Virus record (IMG/VR): IMGVR_UViG_3300044591_000350
Span: 1 to 24,879 of that record
Reading direction: 5' to 3' (one strand)
Length of the DNA: 24,879 bases
DNA from: a virus
The notes below the pieces were generated by a model. It did not search any database and was not told the DNA's origin. It saw only the letters and a program-made list of their open reading frames with translations. Made by a program: the position numbers and the translations under genes. Shown piece by piece: positions 6,463 to 13,135 of the stretch (positions within the stretch are counted from its first letter, which is position 1; each line of letters starts with the position of its first letter).

Positions 6463-8168
6463 TTGGAGTCGGCGTCAGGGTTGCGCTGCTTGAAGAGCTC
6501 GAGGCCAGCGTCGTAACGCTCCTTCGTATTGTTGTGCTGGTAGGTCGCGTCCCAGTTCCCCTTTTTGAAGGATGGGTGCTGATGCTCGAACTTGTAGAGG
6601 TGGCGCGCGTCGATGACGACGCCGTCACGCCAGGCGCGGTGCGAGAACTCATTATCACTGAAGACCGACTCGTATCCCTCGTAGAAGAGCTCGCCGCCCT
6701 GCTGCTCGAAGCGCGCGCGCGAAAGGATCGCCATACAAAGCAGCGGGCCGGTGCGGTGACCGTCGTGGACCGCGATGACGATCGGCTCCTTCTGCAAGTC
6801 GCGATCCTCGACGAGCGACAGAAGCTTCGTGTCCCAGCCGATAGGCGGAACCCAGTCGTCGGACAGCTGCACGATCAGATCGCCGCGCGCCTTCTTGGCG
6901 GCCAGGTTCCAGGCTGCGACGCAGGAGCGCTTGTCCGAGACTACGCTCAGGAACTGCTTGCCCATCGTCACCGACTCCTTGTCGTCCGCGTCCACGGCGA
7001 AGACGTGCTCGATGCGGGTCGGATCTTGCGCGAGCCCGAGCCAAGCCTCGCGGCAAGCAACAGCCTTCGAGGTGCGGCCGCGTGTCGCGTGGACGAGCGA
7101 GATGCGCGGATGATTGCCGAGGTGAAACTGCTGCTGGAGCACGTCAGCCCGCGCTTCCATCCCAGCCAGTCGGAAGGCTCGCGCGGCCAGATCGTAGCCA
7201 GCCCAGCCGTAATACTTCGCCTCCGAGGTCCACGGCTTGTCCGCGCCGATTGGCTCGCGGTGGCGCAGCATCTCCTCGGCCCACCAGCGCGCACGCGCTC
7301 CGTCGTTCTTCTCGAAGAGCAGGAGGATGATCGCGGCGTAAGCCTCGCGGCACCACGGGAAGACGGCGTGCGCTTGCAGCGCGTAGCTCATCGCTTCGCG
7401 CGAATCGCCGCAAAGCTTGGCGAGGTTGAGCAAAGCCTCGTAGCGAAAGGACTGCTCAAGGTTCGGGAAGCTTAGAGCGATCTTGCCGAATTGCTCCGCG
7501 GCCTGCCGATTGCCGGCGCATAGGTGCTCCTGGTGGATGTAGAAATATTGCGTCGGCGTCTCCTTCACCGATTGCCCGAGGATGCGGAGATTGCGCCTGC
7601 GGTTCTCCTTCTTGACCGACTTCGGCGCGTGAACCCAGACCGGCCGCGGCCAGTCCTCGTGCTTGTCGCCGGGAAGCAGTAGGAGGTTCTCGTGGACGTC
7701 GTGGTGCCAGATGCGCCCAGCCTCGAAGGCAGAGCGGCGGATCGCGCGCTCGCGGTGCAGCTTCTTATTCGTCCCGCGGACATCATAAGGACAGCGCACC
7801 ATCAGCACCTCGGGCGCGACGGTGCGGAGGAGATCGCGGAAGTCGTGCGCCTCGTCGAGCAGATCGTCGCAGTCGGACCAGACGATCCAGTCGCCGGTTG
7901 CCTTGGCGAAGGCCGCGTTGCGGGCGCGAGCGAAAGAGTCGACGTGGTCCCACTTCTCGGCGCCGTAGCCGTTCCGGTACTCAGCCCCACGGAAGCCCTT
8001 GCCGTTCTCGCGGCACCAGGCGGCCGCCATCTCAAGGGTCGCGTCGGCCTCCTTCGCTCCGATAGCCCGCACGATGCAGAGCTCGTCGAACACAGGCGCG
8101 AAGCTCGAGAGCATCGCGATAATGTGCTCGGCCTCGTTCCCGCAGATGACGCAAAGTGAGACGCGCAT
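6447..8168 (-). CDS. Two-domain glycosyltransferase: GT2 - helical repeats - GT2-like (573 aa)
   Basis: The N-terminal domain (about residues 1-200) starts RVSLCVICGNEAEHIIAMLS, the usual GT2 'N-E-E' opening, and carries the metal-binding DxD in WSDCDDLL (D99, D101, D102). A middle section (about 200-345) is helical with TPR-like features (YFYIHQEHLCAGNRQAAEQF, LQAHAVFPWCREAYAAIILL). The C-terminal domain (from about 353, PRISLVHATRGRTSKA) is a second GT-A-like unit with HVFAVDADDKES and a DD pair in LIVQLSDDW (D437, D438), then YEGYESVFSDNEFSHRA. Two GT-A units in one chain suggest two successive sugar transfers, or one catalytic and one binding unit. The gene starts a three-gene cassette placed behind the capsid genes. 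Substrates are unknown; virion protein glycosylation is inference. Confidence 0.8.
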   Translation of the reverse strand: MRVSLCVICGNEAEHIIAMLSSFAPVFDELCIVRAIGAKEADATLEMAAAWCRENGKGFRGAEYRNGYGAEKWDHVDSFARARNAAFAKATGDWIVWSDCDDLLDEAHDFRDLLRTVAPEVLMVRCPYDVRGTNKKLHRERAIRRSAFEAGRIWHHDVHENLLLLPGDKHEDWPRPVWVHAPKSVKKENRRRNLRILGQSVKETPTQYFYIHQEHLCAGNRQAAEQFGKIALSFPNLEQSFRYEALLNLAKLCGDSREAMSYALQAHAVFPWCREAYAAIILLLFEKNDGARARWWAEEMLRHREPIGADKPWTSEAKYYGWAGYDLAARAFRLAGMEARADVLQQQFHLGNHPRISLVHATRGRTSKAVACREAWLGLAQDPTRIEHVFAVDADDKESVTMGKQFLSVVSDKRSCVAAWNLAAKKARGDLIVQLSDDWVPPIGWDTKLLSLVEDRDLQKEPIVIAVHDGHRTGPLLCMAILSRARFEQQGGELFYEGYESVFSDNEFSHRAWRDGVVIDARHLYKFEHQHPSFKKGNWDATYQHNNTKERYDAGLELFKQRNPDADSKWTTP

Positions 8169-8181
8169 TGCGCTGTCGGAC

Positions 8182-8189
8182 CCGTCAAA
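8182..8189 (-). promoter_or_regulatory. TTTGACGG start-associated motif, copy at the glycosyltransferase gene
   Basis: The minus strand reads TTTGACGG with 13 bases to the ATG at 8168. The same octamer at the same distance occurs before three other genes in the window (22546-22553, 13311-13318, 11286-11293). Here it overlaps the T-run of the terminator behind the HNH gene. No -10-like box lies 16-18 bases downstream, so a sigma-70 promoter is not supported. Confidence 0.55.
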
Positions 8190-8219
8190 AAGAAACCCGC
8201 GCCCCAGTTGGCGTCAGGT
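8187..8219 (-). terminator. Rho-independent terminator after the HNH gene
   Basis: On the minus strand the stem ACCTG-(A bulge)-CGCC pairs with GGCG-CGGGT around the loop AACTGG, with one G-T pair, followed by TTTCTTTTT. It starts inside the last codons of the HNH gene (stop 8216-8214). It shares the ACCTG stem start and an ACTGG loop segment with the terminator at 8898-8932. It should reduce transcription into the glycosyltransferase cassette. Confidence 0.65.
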
Positions 8220-8897
8220 CGTCATCTGCGCCAGATAAAAGTCGGCAAGACTCTCGGGCCAGAGATCGGAAGGCACGTCCTTGAAGTCCTTGTAATCCTC
8301 ACTCAGCCAGAACGGATCCGAGCTTTTGCCTAGGTTCACCGGCTCCGGCAGCACCTGCATATTCTGGTGGTGATGCCATCCGCCGTGCTTAATCGGGATG
8401 ATGTGATCGACGTGATGCTCGATGCCAGTCGCCAGCGTAAGCTGCCGTGCCTCATCGTGCATTGCGGCCTCGGCAACGAAATCGTGCGCCGGATGTAGCT
8501 GGCTGCGCTTGAGTGCGCGACGAGCCGAAGAGCTCTGCGCCCTGCGCGGCTTGTTCTCCGCGGACCACTTGCCCGTCCGCTCCTTCATCTTCAAGCGCAC
8601 GTCGGCACGTTCGGCGTAACGCTTCTTAGCGTAGGCGTTGAATCCATCGCGATACGATTGGGTCTGCCTAAGCTGACGCATCTGATTCCGCGACGCCTCC
8701 ATTCGTTTCTCAAATACAGCTTTAGGAGCCCAATGCTCGCCGTTTGCGTAGCCTGCGCCGTAGCCGCAAAAGATCAGTCCATCCTCGCGCGTCGTGCCGT
8801 TCTTTATCCTGCGATCAGGATTCGCCTTGAGCCAGGCGCGCATCTCTTCGGCGCGCTCCTTTCGCTCCTTGAATTTTGTTCCGGTCCACGGGTGCAT
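8214..8897 (-). CDS. Free-standing HNH endonuclease (227 aa)
   Basis: The C-terminal half contains a full HNH motif: EHHVDHIIPIKHGG (D164, H165), then WHHHQNMQVLPEPVN with an N at 179 and 188, then GKSSD. The zinc-finger-stabilised 'VDHI.P...GG.H...N.Q.L....N..K' pattern is standard for phage homing-type HNH nucleases. The N-terminal 120 residues are basic and helical (FKERKERAEEMRAWLKANP, then NAYAKKRYAERADVRLKMKE), consistent with DNA binding. The ATG at 8897 directly follows the T-run of the capsid terminator, and there is no Shine-Dalgarno sequence. A TTG at 8942 would run the frame through the hairpin and is less likely. Terminators on both sides and a position inside a head operon indicate a selfish insertion. 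It nicks or cuts DNA; the target is unknown. Confidence 0.85.
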   Translation of the reverse strand: MHPWTGTKFKERKERAEEMRAWLKANPDRRIKNGTTREDGLIFCGYGAGYANGEHWAPKAVFEKRMEASRNQMRQLRQTQSYRDGFNAYAKKRYAERADVRLKMKERTGKWSAENKPRRAQSSSARRALKRSQLHPAHDFVAEAAMHDEARQLTLATGIEHHVDHIIPIKHGGWHHHQNMQVLPEPVNLGKSSDPFWLSEDYKDFKDVPSDLWPESLADFYLAQMTT

Positions 8898-8913
8898 AAA
8901 AAAACCTGCACCC
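8890..8913 (-). promoter_or_regulatory. Inverted repeat that can mask the HNH start codon
   Basis: On the minus strand GGGTGCA (8913-8907) and TGCACCC (8896-8890) form a perfect 7-bp stem with a 10-base loop. The right arm covers the last two bases of the ATG (8897-8895) and the bases after it. The left arm overlaps the right arm of the upstream terminator stem, so the two hairpins cannot form together. This is an attenuator-like geometry; any regulatory effect is inference. Confidence 0.55.
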
Positions 8914-8932
8914 AGTAAAGGATGCAGGTTTT
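8898..8932 (-). terminator. Rho-independent terminator after the major capsid gene
   Basis: A perfect 10-bp stem (AAAACCTGCA at 8932-8923 with TGCAGGTTTT at 8910-8901, minus-strand sense), a 12-base loop and a run of seven T. It begins 18 bases after the capsid stop codon. It is the strongest terminator seen and would cap the capsid transcript. Confidence 0.88.
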
Positions 8933-8950
8933 GTTTACGCAAACGTTATC

Positions 8951-9916
8951 TCAACTGAATTGCGTGGCGATAAGCTGGCCGGCGTTGGTGTTGACCACCT
9001 TCTCCGCCACATAGTGCGAAGCGCGCACGATGTTGGACTTGATCGACTCGTCGCGGTAGGTGAACACGCCGACCGCGGGACCGTACTCGGACCAGTTGAG
9101 CGTGAAGCCCGCGCCGCCGCCGAAGTAGCCAGCGCCGGACTCGGTCACGGAACCGACCCAGATGTAGGTGTTCGCCCAGATGTTAGCGCTCGAGAACGCC
9201 ACGCCTTCAGCCGCGGAGTCATAGGCCGCGCGACCGATCAGCACCTCGCTCACGCCAAAGACCTCGGCCGCCGCCTGGGTGGAGGCGTTGAGGATCGTGT
9301 CGCTCGAGATGCCGGCGCCGCGGAGGCGGTTCTGGAACTTCGTGCTGGCGCGAATGCGGGTCCAGACGGGATACGGGATGACCACGCGCAGGTTGCTCGT
9401 GGACTCGCCGTTGGCGAGCAGGCGGTCAATGGCCTCCTGCACGTCCTGGCCGGCGTCGAACGTCGCCAGATTGGCGGTCGTGTAGGCGGTGCCGGAGTTG
9501 GTGCTGGTGAAGTTGCCCGTGCTGAAGATCTGCGCGGCCACGCGGAGTTCGTGAGCGAGCAGGAGCTTGCGGCGGGACAGCTTGGCGGCGACGACCTCGG
9601 CGTCGAAGAAACGCGAGACGTCGGCCGTCACGGTATCATCCACGGCCTGTTCGTACCCGTATTCCAGCGACAAGTAGGTTTCCTGCGTGAAGGAATTGGT
9701 CCCACGCGGGAAGGTGGAGTACGGGTCGCGCACCTTGACGTCCGACTTGAGCAGCTGGCCCTCCTTCAGCTTGAAGGCGGGGTACTGACCAGCGCGGACG
9801 GGGACGTTGAGGATCGGCATCACGCGCGTGCCGATCAGACCGGTCTCCCAGTCTTTGGCTTGCTCGAGAACGCCTGCGATGTCGCCACGGAAAACGGCGG
9901 CAGAATTGGTGTACAT
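8951..9916 (-). CDS. Major capsid protein (gpE-like, 321 aa)
   Basis: This 321-residue protein is coded after the decoration protein and before a strong terminator, the place of lambda gpE (341 residues), and most likely adopts the HK97 fold. Supporting segments are YPAFKLKEGQLLKSDVKV and FPRGTNSFTQETYLSLEYGY (extended-loop region), FFDAEVVAAKLSRRKLLLAH (long spine helix), ATFDAGQDVQEAIDRLLANG and LRVVIPYPVWTRIRASTKF (A-domain strands and helices), and VTESGAGYFGGGAGFTLNWS near the end. No signal or membrane segment is present. AAAGGA lies 10 bases upstream of the ATG, a weak, distant Shine-Dalgarno sequence. A scaffold is expected from the upstream protease/scaffold gene. Confidence 0.88.
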   Translation of the reverse strand: MYTNSAAVFRGDIAGVLEQAKDWETGLIGTRVMPILNVPVRAGQYPAFKLKEGQLLKSDVKVRDPYSTFPRGTNSFTQETYLSLEYGYEQAVDDTVTADVSRFFDAEVVAAKLSRRKLLLAHELRVAAQIFSTGNFTSTNSGTAYTTANLATFDAGQDVQEAIDRLLANGESTSNLRVVIPYPVWTRIRASTKFQNRLRGAGISSDTILNASTQAAAEVFGVSEVLIGRAAYDSAAEGVAFSSANIWANTYIWVGSVTESGAGYFGGGAGFTLNWSEYGPAVGVFTYRDESIKSNIVRASHYVAEKVVNTNAGQLIATQFS

Positions 9917-9941
9917 TGTAGGAAGATCCTTTCGTTAAGGG

Positions 9942-10298
9942 TTACAGGTTCTTCGGGATGAACTCGATCACCGCGGAGCCGTTGCCGCTGGCCTGAGTCG
10001 AGAGACTCTTGCCGACGGTGACGGTGCCGGTGGTGGAGACGAGGCCCGAGGCGGCGAGGTAGAGGTTGTCGCCAACGGTGACGGGAGTCCCGGTGACGGT
10101 CGCCTTCAAGGTGCCGGCGGAATGGAGGAAGCGGACGGTGACGTAATCGCCGGAGGCCGCATCGATCTGCGCGATGCCGTCGCACGCGGTCGACGTCGAG
10201 AGGCCGACGCCGCGGTTATTGGAAATCACGACGCCCTGGAAGGCGGTGATGGTGGTGTTGGCAAGGAACGTGCCGTTGCCGAGGTATTGGGTAGCCAT
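9942..10298 (-). CDS. Head decoration protein (gpD / DUF2190-like, 118 aa)
   Basis: This 118-residue beta-rich protein is encoded between the protease and the major capsid gene, like lambda gpD (110 residues). Decoration proteins bind as trimers on the expanded capsid and stabilise it after DNA packaging. The sequence has many Thr/Val/Gly strands (TFLANTTITAFQGVVISNNR, GDYVTVRFLHSAGTLKATVT, VTVGDNLYLAASGLVSTTGT) ending AVIEFIPKNL, which fits the small beta-barrel of DUF2190-type capsid cement proteins. The bases just before the ATG are CCTACA, identical to those before the capsid ATG; no Shine-Dalgarno sequence is visible. Confidence 0.78.
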   Translation of the reverse strand: MATQYLGNGTFLANTTITAFQGVVISNNRGVGLSTSTACDGIAQIDAASGDYVTVRFLHSAGTLKATVTGTPVTVGDNLYLAASGLVSTTGTVTVGKSLSTQASGNGSAVIEFIPKNL

Positions 10299-10311
10299 TG
10301 TAGGTTACTGG

Positions 10312-11271
10312 TTAGAGTTTGACGACCTCGCCAGCAGCGACGCGGGAGCGGTACTGCTGGTATTCGGCCGCGTGATTCTTGATTGCGAACGCGATCGCGT
10401 CGCCCTTGTTGCCCTTGAGCTCGGAGGTCTTCGCGGCCACAATGGCCTCGAAGCTCTTCGCCTCGCTCTTGGCGGCGGGAGCCGCAACCTCAGCGGACGC
10501 CGCGGGAGCCGCGGGCGCGCCGATGGTCTTGGCGAACTCCTTCAGCGCAGCCTCGGCGGCCTGCTTGGCAGCCAGCTGCACCTCGTCGTTCTTGGCGGAC
10601 ATCGCAGCCGGCTTCGGCTCGGTGCCGCAAGCGAGAGCCTCCAGCTTACCGAGGCGCTCGGTCATACCCATCATCGCGGACTCGATCATCCCCGCGATCT
10701 CCTTTTTCACGTCATCATTCATCGGAATTTTGATTTCGATTTCGGTTTTCGCCTCCTCGGGCGTAGTGCCAGATTCGGTCTGAAAGGATTTCATCCGGCG
10801 TTCGAACAAACCTGTTTTGTTCGCGGCTGGTTCTGAAACGAGGTCAACCGAATAGATCTCCGAGCAGCGCTGGAGCATCGTCTTCTTGTCGCTCGACATC
10901 TCGACCGGACCGGAGAACGCGATCGACAGCCCGAAGGTGTCGGGGATCTTCTCCGCGATTTCGAGCACGTACCCGCGGTGCGGCGAGTTTTGCAGCAGAT
11001 GCAGATCGCCCAGGAGCTTTTTGCCCTCGATCCGCAGCCCGTCGACGTAGCCGATAATGTCGCCGGCGCCAGAGTTGTGATCTAGCTTCACCTTAAGCCC
11101 GCCCTCGTATTGCTCCGCCGCGGCCTTCACTTGCTGGAGCGTGCGCGCGTCAACCATCACGCCGTGGCCCAGAGCCGGACCCTCAGAGATCAGCGACACG
11201 CCGCGGATCACGCCTGCTTCGGCGTCGATCTTACCCGCAGCAACAGCGAAGGTGATGGTGGGCGCGGCCAT
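10312..11271 (-). CDS. Prohead protease fused to scaffold domain (319 aa)
   Basis: Residues 1-155 form the protease part: KLDHNSGAGDIIGYVDGL with candidate catalytic H65, FGLSIAFSG with candidate nucleophile S116, and the conserved EIYSVDLVSEPAA segment at 139-150 that closes the fold in HK97-family (U35/S78-type) proteases. Residues 175-319 are charged and Ala-rich helix (EIAGMIESAMMGMTERLGKL, AAKQAAEAALKEFAKTIG), typical of a scaffold. The protease thus seems to cleave a scaffold joined to itself, as in lambda C/Nu3-type systems. The ATG at 11271 is preferred over a TTG at 11292 because it fits the family N-terminus (MAAPTITFAVAAGKIDAEAG) and leaves the TTTGACGG motif upstream. A nested scaffold start, for example the ATG near 10721, cannot be excluded. 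Confidence 0.8.
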   Translation of the reverse strand: MAAPTITFAVAAGKIDAEAGVIRGVSLISEGPALGHGVMVDARTLQQVKAAAEQYEGGLKVKLDHNSGAGDIIGYVDGLRIEGKKLLGDLHLLQNSPHRGYVLEIAEKIPDTFGLSIAFSGPVEMSSDKKTMLQRCSEIYSVDLVSEPAANKTGLFERRMKSFQTESGTTPEEAKTEIEIKIPMNDDVKKEIAGMIESAMMGMTERLGKLEALACGTEPKPAAMSAKNDEVQLAAKQAAEAALKEFAKTIGAPAAPAASAEVAAPAAKSEAKSFEAIVAAKTSELKGNKGDAIAFAIKNHAAEYQQYRSRVAAGEVVKL

Positions 11272-11285
11272 TGTAAAAGCCGCCG

Positions 11286-11293
11286 CCGTCAAA
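11286..11293 (-). promoter_or_regulatory. TTTGACGG start-associated motif, copy at the protease gene
   Basis: The minus strand reads TTTGACGG with 14 bases to the ATG at 11271. The whole leader (TTTGACGGCGGCGGCTTTTA) is very close to that of the gpW-like gene (TTTGACGGCGGCCGCTCTTT). It lies directly after the TGA of the upstream gene. CGTTAAA upstream could pair with TTTGACG with one G-T pair. Confidence 0.55.
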
Positions 11294-11548
11294 TCATCCT
11301 TTGCTTTTAACGTCTAAAGTAGCGCGGCGCTTGTATGCAGTAACGCGGACGACCTTTTTCGTAATCTCATCCCACACCGGGAATTGCGCGACCTCGACGG
11401 TCTTCGCGCGGATCGCTGGCCCGAGGAGCACGCGCACGTTGTCGACGCTGCACTCCAGCTGCTCGGCCACTTTGTCGCGCGAATCCCAGCCGGCAGGCAG
11501 CACGTAGGTCTTGCGGTTCTGCGCTTCGACTAGGGATTTCCAGTTCAC
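11294..11548 (-). CDS. Small putative winged-helix/HTH protein (84 aa)
   Basis: The protein is 84 residues, soluble and basic at the C-terminus (VTAYKRRATLDVKSKG). The segment GWDSRDKVAEQLECSVDNVR (about residues 20-39) reads as a helix-turn-helix: 'R..VAE.L.CS...VR..L' with a small residue in the turn. It is followed by two strands (VEVAQFPVWDEITKKVVRVT) that could form a wing. No family name is recalled with certainty. GTG at 11548 is used as start because it gives a GTGA overlap with the phosphoesterase stop. Between a phosphoesterase and the prohead protease its job is unclear; DNA binding is inference from the HTH-like pattern only. Confidence 0.6.
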   Translation of the reverse strand: MNWKSLVEAQNRKTYVLPAGWDSRDKVAEQLECSVDNVRVLLGPAIRAKTVEVAQFPVWDEITKKVVRVTAYKRRATLDVKSKG

Positions 11549-12495
11549 AGCTTAAGGAGCGCAGCGAAGTGCGACTCGCCCTCGATGATCGGAATGTTAA
11601 GATGCAGGAAGGCGCCGCTCTCCGCGACCAGCTGCACCGCGTAGCCGTGCGACCAATCGGTCGGCGCGGTGTGCTGCCAGAGCGGCTGGAGCTGGCAGAG
11701 GCAACCGGGATTCCACGCGCCGATGATGCCGGACGAGATCCGGCGCACGATGTTGGACTGGGCGCGGTGCGTGTGGCCGAAAACGCAGTTGCCTGAGATC
11801 TTGTCCACGGTCGCGGCCACAGCGTTCTTCGCCGTGCTCACGCCGTGAAAGAAGAAGCACTTCCCGCGCTTAATCACGCCGGGGACCGGGAGGCCGTCGT
11901 AGAACTCGCCCTGCCGGTAGTAGGAGATGCCGCGCTCCTTGAGCCCGAGCCGGAACTCCGGAGCCAGCAGGCGGCGCAAACCCTCGGCGTCCTTCTTGTG
12001 GCGCAAGACTTGCGTCACGCACCACGTTTCAACGCGGCGCTCGTGATTGCCCTCGAGGTACTCGATCTTTGCGCGCGGCGCTGCGGACTGGAGCGCGTCG
12101 AGGAAAGCCTTAGCTGCGGCAAGGTCTTCCTCGTAGGTGTAGTCCGTTTCCGCGACATAGCCCATCACGTGATGCTGCGCCAAAAACCCGCCGCAGTCTA
12201 CGTGATCGCCGAGGAGAATGATCTCCTGCGGGTCGAGCGCCTTGATGTCAGCGAGCATCGCGGCCAGCGCGGTCTTGTCGATCAGGCATCCGTGCGTATC
12301 AGGGATGACGACGCGGACGATGTCGCTGCCGGACCGGCGCCGCGTTGCGGCTGGCGCGGGCATCTTCGTCTTGCGCGCCTTGGTCGCGTTCGCGAGCGCG
12401 GACCGCGCCACCTCGAGCTCTTTACGCAGGCCCGCGACCTCGGCCTCGTACACCTTGCGGGTCTCGTCCCGCTGAACTGCGCTCCAGTCAGTCAC
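11545..12495 (-). CDS. Calcineurin-like metallophosphoesterase with coiled-coil N-terminus (316 aa)
   Basis: All metal-binding motifs of the calcineurin-like superfamily are present in order: PDTHG (D66, H68), LLGDHVD (D97, D100), EGNHE (N150, H151), FFFHG (H217) and FGHTHR (H241, H243). Residues 10-45 form a short charged helix (EVAGLRKELEVARSALANAT). Such enzymes hydrolyse phosphomono- or diesters with two metal ions; the substrate (nucleotide, cyclic nucleotide, nucleic acid or protein phosphate) cannot be told from motifs. GTG at 12495 is chosen because longer starts overlap the upstream one-TM gene extensively; the 8-base overlap then fits the compact operon. Its place next to lysis-like genes and the head protease is unusual. 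No signal peptide is seen, so it probably acts in the cytoplasm. Confidence 0.85.
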   Translation of the reverse strand: MTDWSAVQRDETRKVYEAEVAGLRKELEVARSALANATKARKTKMPAPAATRRRSGSDIVRVVIPDTHGCLIDKTALAAMLADIKALDPQEIILLGDHVDCGGFLAQHHVMGYVAETDYTYEEDLAAAKAFLDALQSAAPRAKIEYLEGNHERRVETWCVTQVLRHKKDAEGLRRLLAPEFRLGLKERGISYYRQGEFYDGLPVPGVIKRGKCFFFHGVSTAKNAVAATVDKISGNCVFGHTHRAQSNIVRRISSGIIGAWNPGCLCQLQPLWQHTAPTDWSHGYAVQLVAESGAFLHLNIPIIEGESHFAALLKL

Positions 12496-12688
12496 CCTTG
12501 CCCTCCTTAGCAGCGGCAGCGGCGGCGTCCTCGGCCTGCGCCTTTTGCCACTCGCGATGCCAGCGCCAAAAGATAAACGCCAGCGAGGCGATGCCGGTCG
12601 CGATGCCAAGCAGCGAGTTAATCTGGCCCGCGGTCACGGTGGCGACCGGAGGAGTGATAGCGGCGACGGCGTCGGCTGGCTTGATCAT
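12488..12688 (-). CDS. Small one-TM membrane protein, possible second holin or spanin-like (66 aa)
   Basis: This 66-residue protein has one strong hydrophobic segment (about residues 24-42, INSLLGIATGIASLAFIFW) followed by a charged tail (RWHREWQKAQAEDAAAAAAK). It follows the 3-TM holin-like gene after nine bases, so an accessory role in lysis (holin, antiholin or inner-membrane spanin) is plausible but unproven; no lipobox is seen. Upstream of the ATG the minus strand reads TAATCTCCTCCG, where TAA is the previous stop. There is no Shine-Dalgarno sequence. The last codons overlap the phosphoesterase start. Confidence 0.6.
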   Translation of the reverse strand: MIKPADAVAAITPPVATVTAGQINSLLGIATGIASLAFIFWRWHREWQKAQAEDAAAAAAKEGKGD

Positions 12689-12697
12689 CGGAGGAGA

Positions 12698-13132
12698 TTA
12701 TTTGCTGCGCGTCATCTGGTGGCGCACGCCGAGCCAGAAGTAAACGCACGCGAAGGAGACCGTGAGGATCTCCGGCTGAAGCCCAGCAAGTTGCTCGGGC
12801 GGACGGGTCCAGATGTAAGCGCAGGCGCCCGCGACCATCAGCGGCCGGACCATCTGCGTGCTGAACGCAGCGACGGCAAGGAGCCCGTGCTGCCAGCTGG
12901 GCGCGGTGGGCGGTGGCGCGTAGCTCGAGCCGAGCGTGCCCTCGACTGCCTTGGCGAAAGCCTCGACCTCGGCGATGGCGATCTGCTTTTCCTTCATCGC
13001 GGCCAGCTCCGCGATCCGCCGCTTGCTCGCGCTCCACTCCTTGAGCTCGCCCACCGCGGAGCCCAGAACTTGCGTCAAACCGCCGAGGATCGTGCCTCCG
13101 GCGGCGCTGGCGAGGAAGGAGATGAGGCTCAT
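12698..13132 (-). CDS. Holin-like 3-TM membrane protein (144 aa)
   Basis: Three hydrophobic segments are visible: about residues 8-28 (ASAAGGTILGGLTQVLGSAV), 84-108 (LLAVAAFSTQMVRPLMVAGA) and 120-137 (PEILTVSFACVYFWLGVRHQ). Between the first two is an amphipathic charged helix (SKRRIAELAAMKEKQIAIAE). The 'MVRPLM' motif inside the second segment and the FWLG..H..R end match the '3TM holin for GTA release' type. Holins open the inner membrane at the end of infection. ATG at 13132 is chosen; a TTG one codon earlier is possible. No endolysin gene follows in the window, so the lysis call rests on topology alone. Confidence 0.66.
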   Translation of the reverse strand: MSLISFLASAAGGTILGGLTQVLGSAVGELKEWSASKRRIAELAAMKEKQIAIAEVEAFAKAVEGTLGSSYAPPPTAPSWQHGLLAVAAFSTQMVRPLMVAGACAYIWTRPPEQLAGLQPEILTVSFACVYFWLGVRHQMTRSK

Positions 13133-13135
13133 CAA

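Noticed and set aside
8960-9961. Long plus-strand open frame (333 codons) opposite the major capsid gene
   Set aside because: It mirrors the capsid gene, has Arg/Gly/Asp-rich low-information composition and no family features; long antisense frames are common at this GC content.
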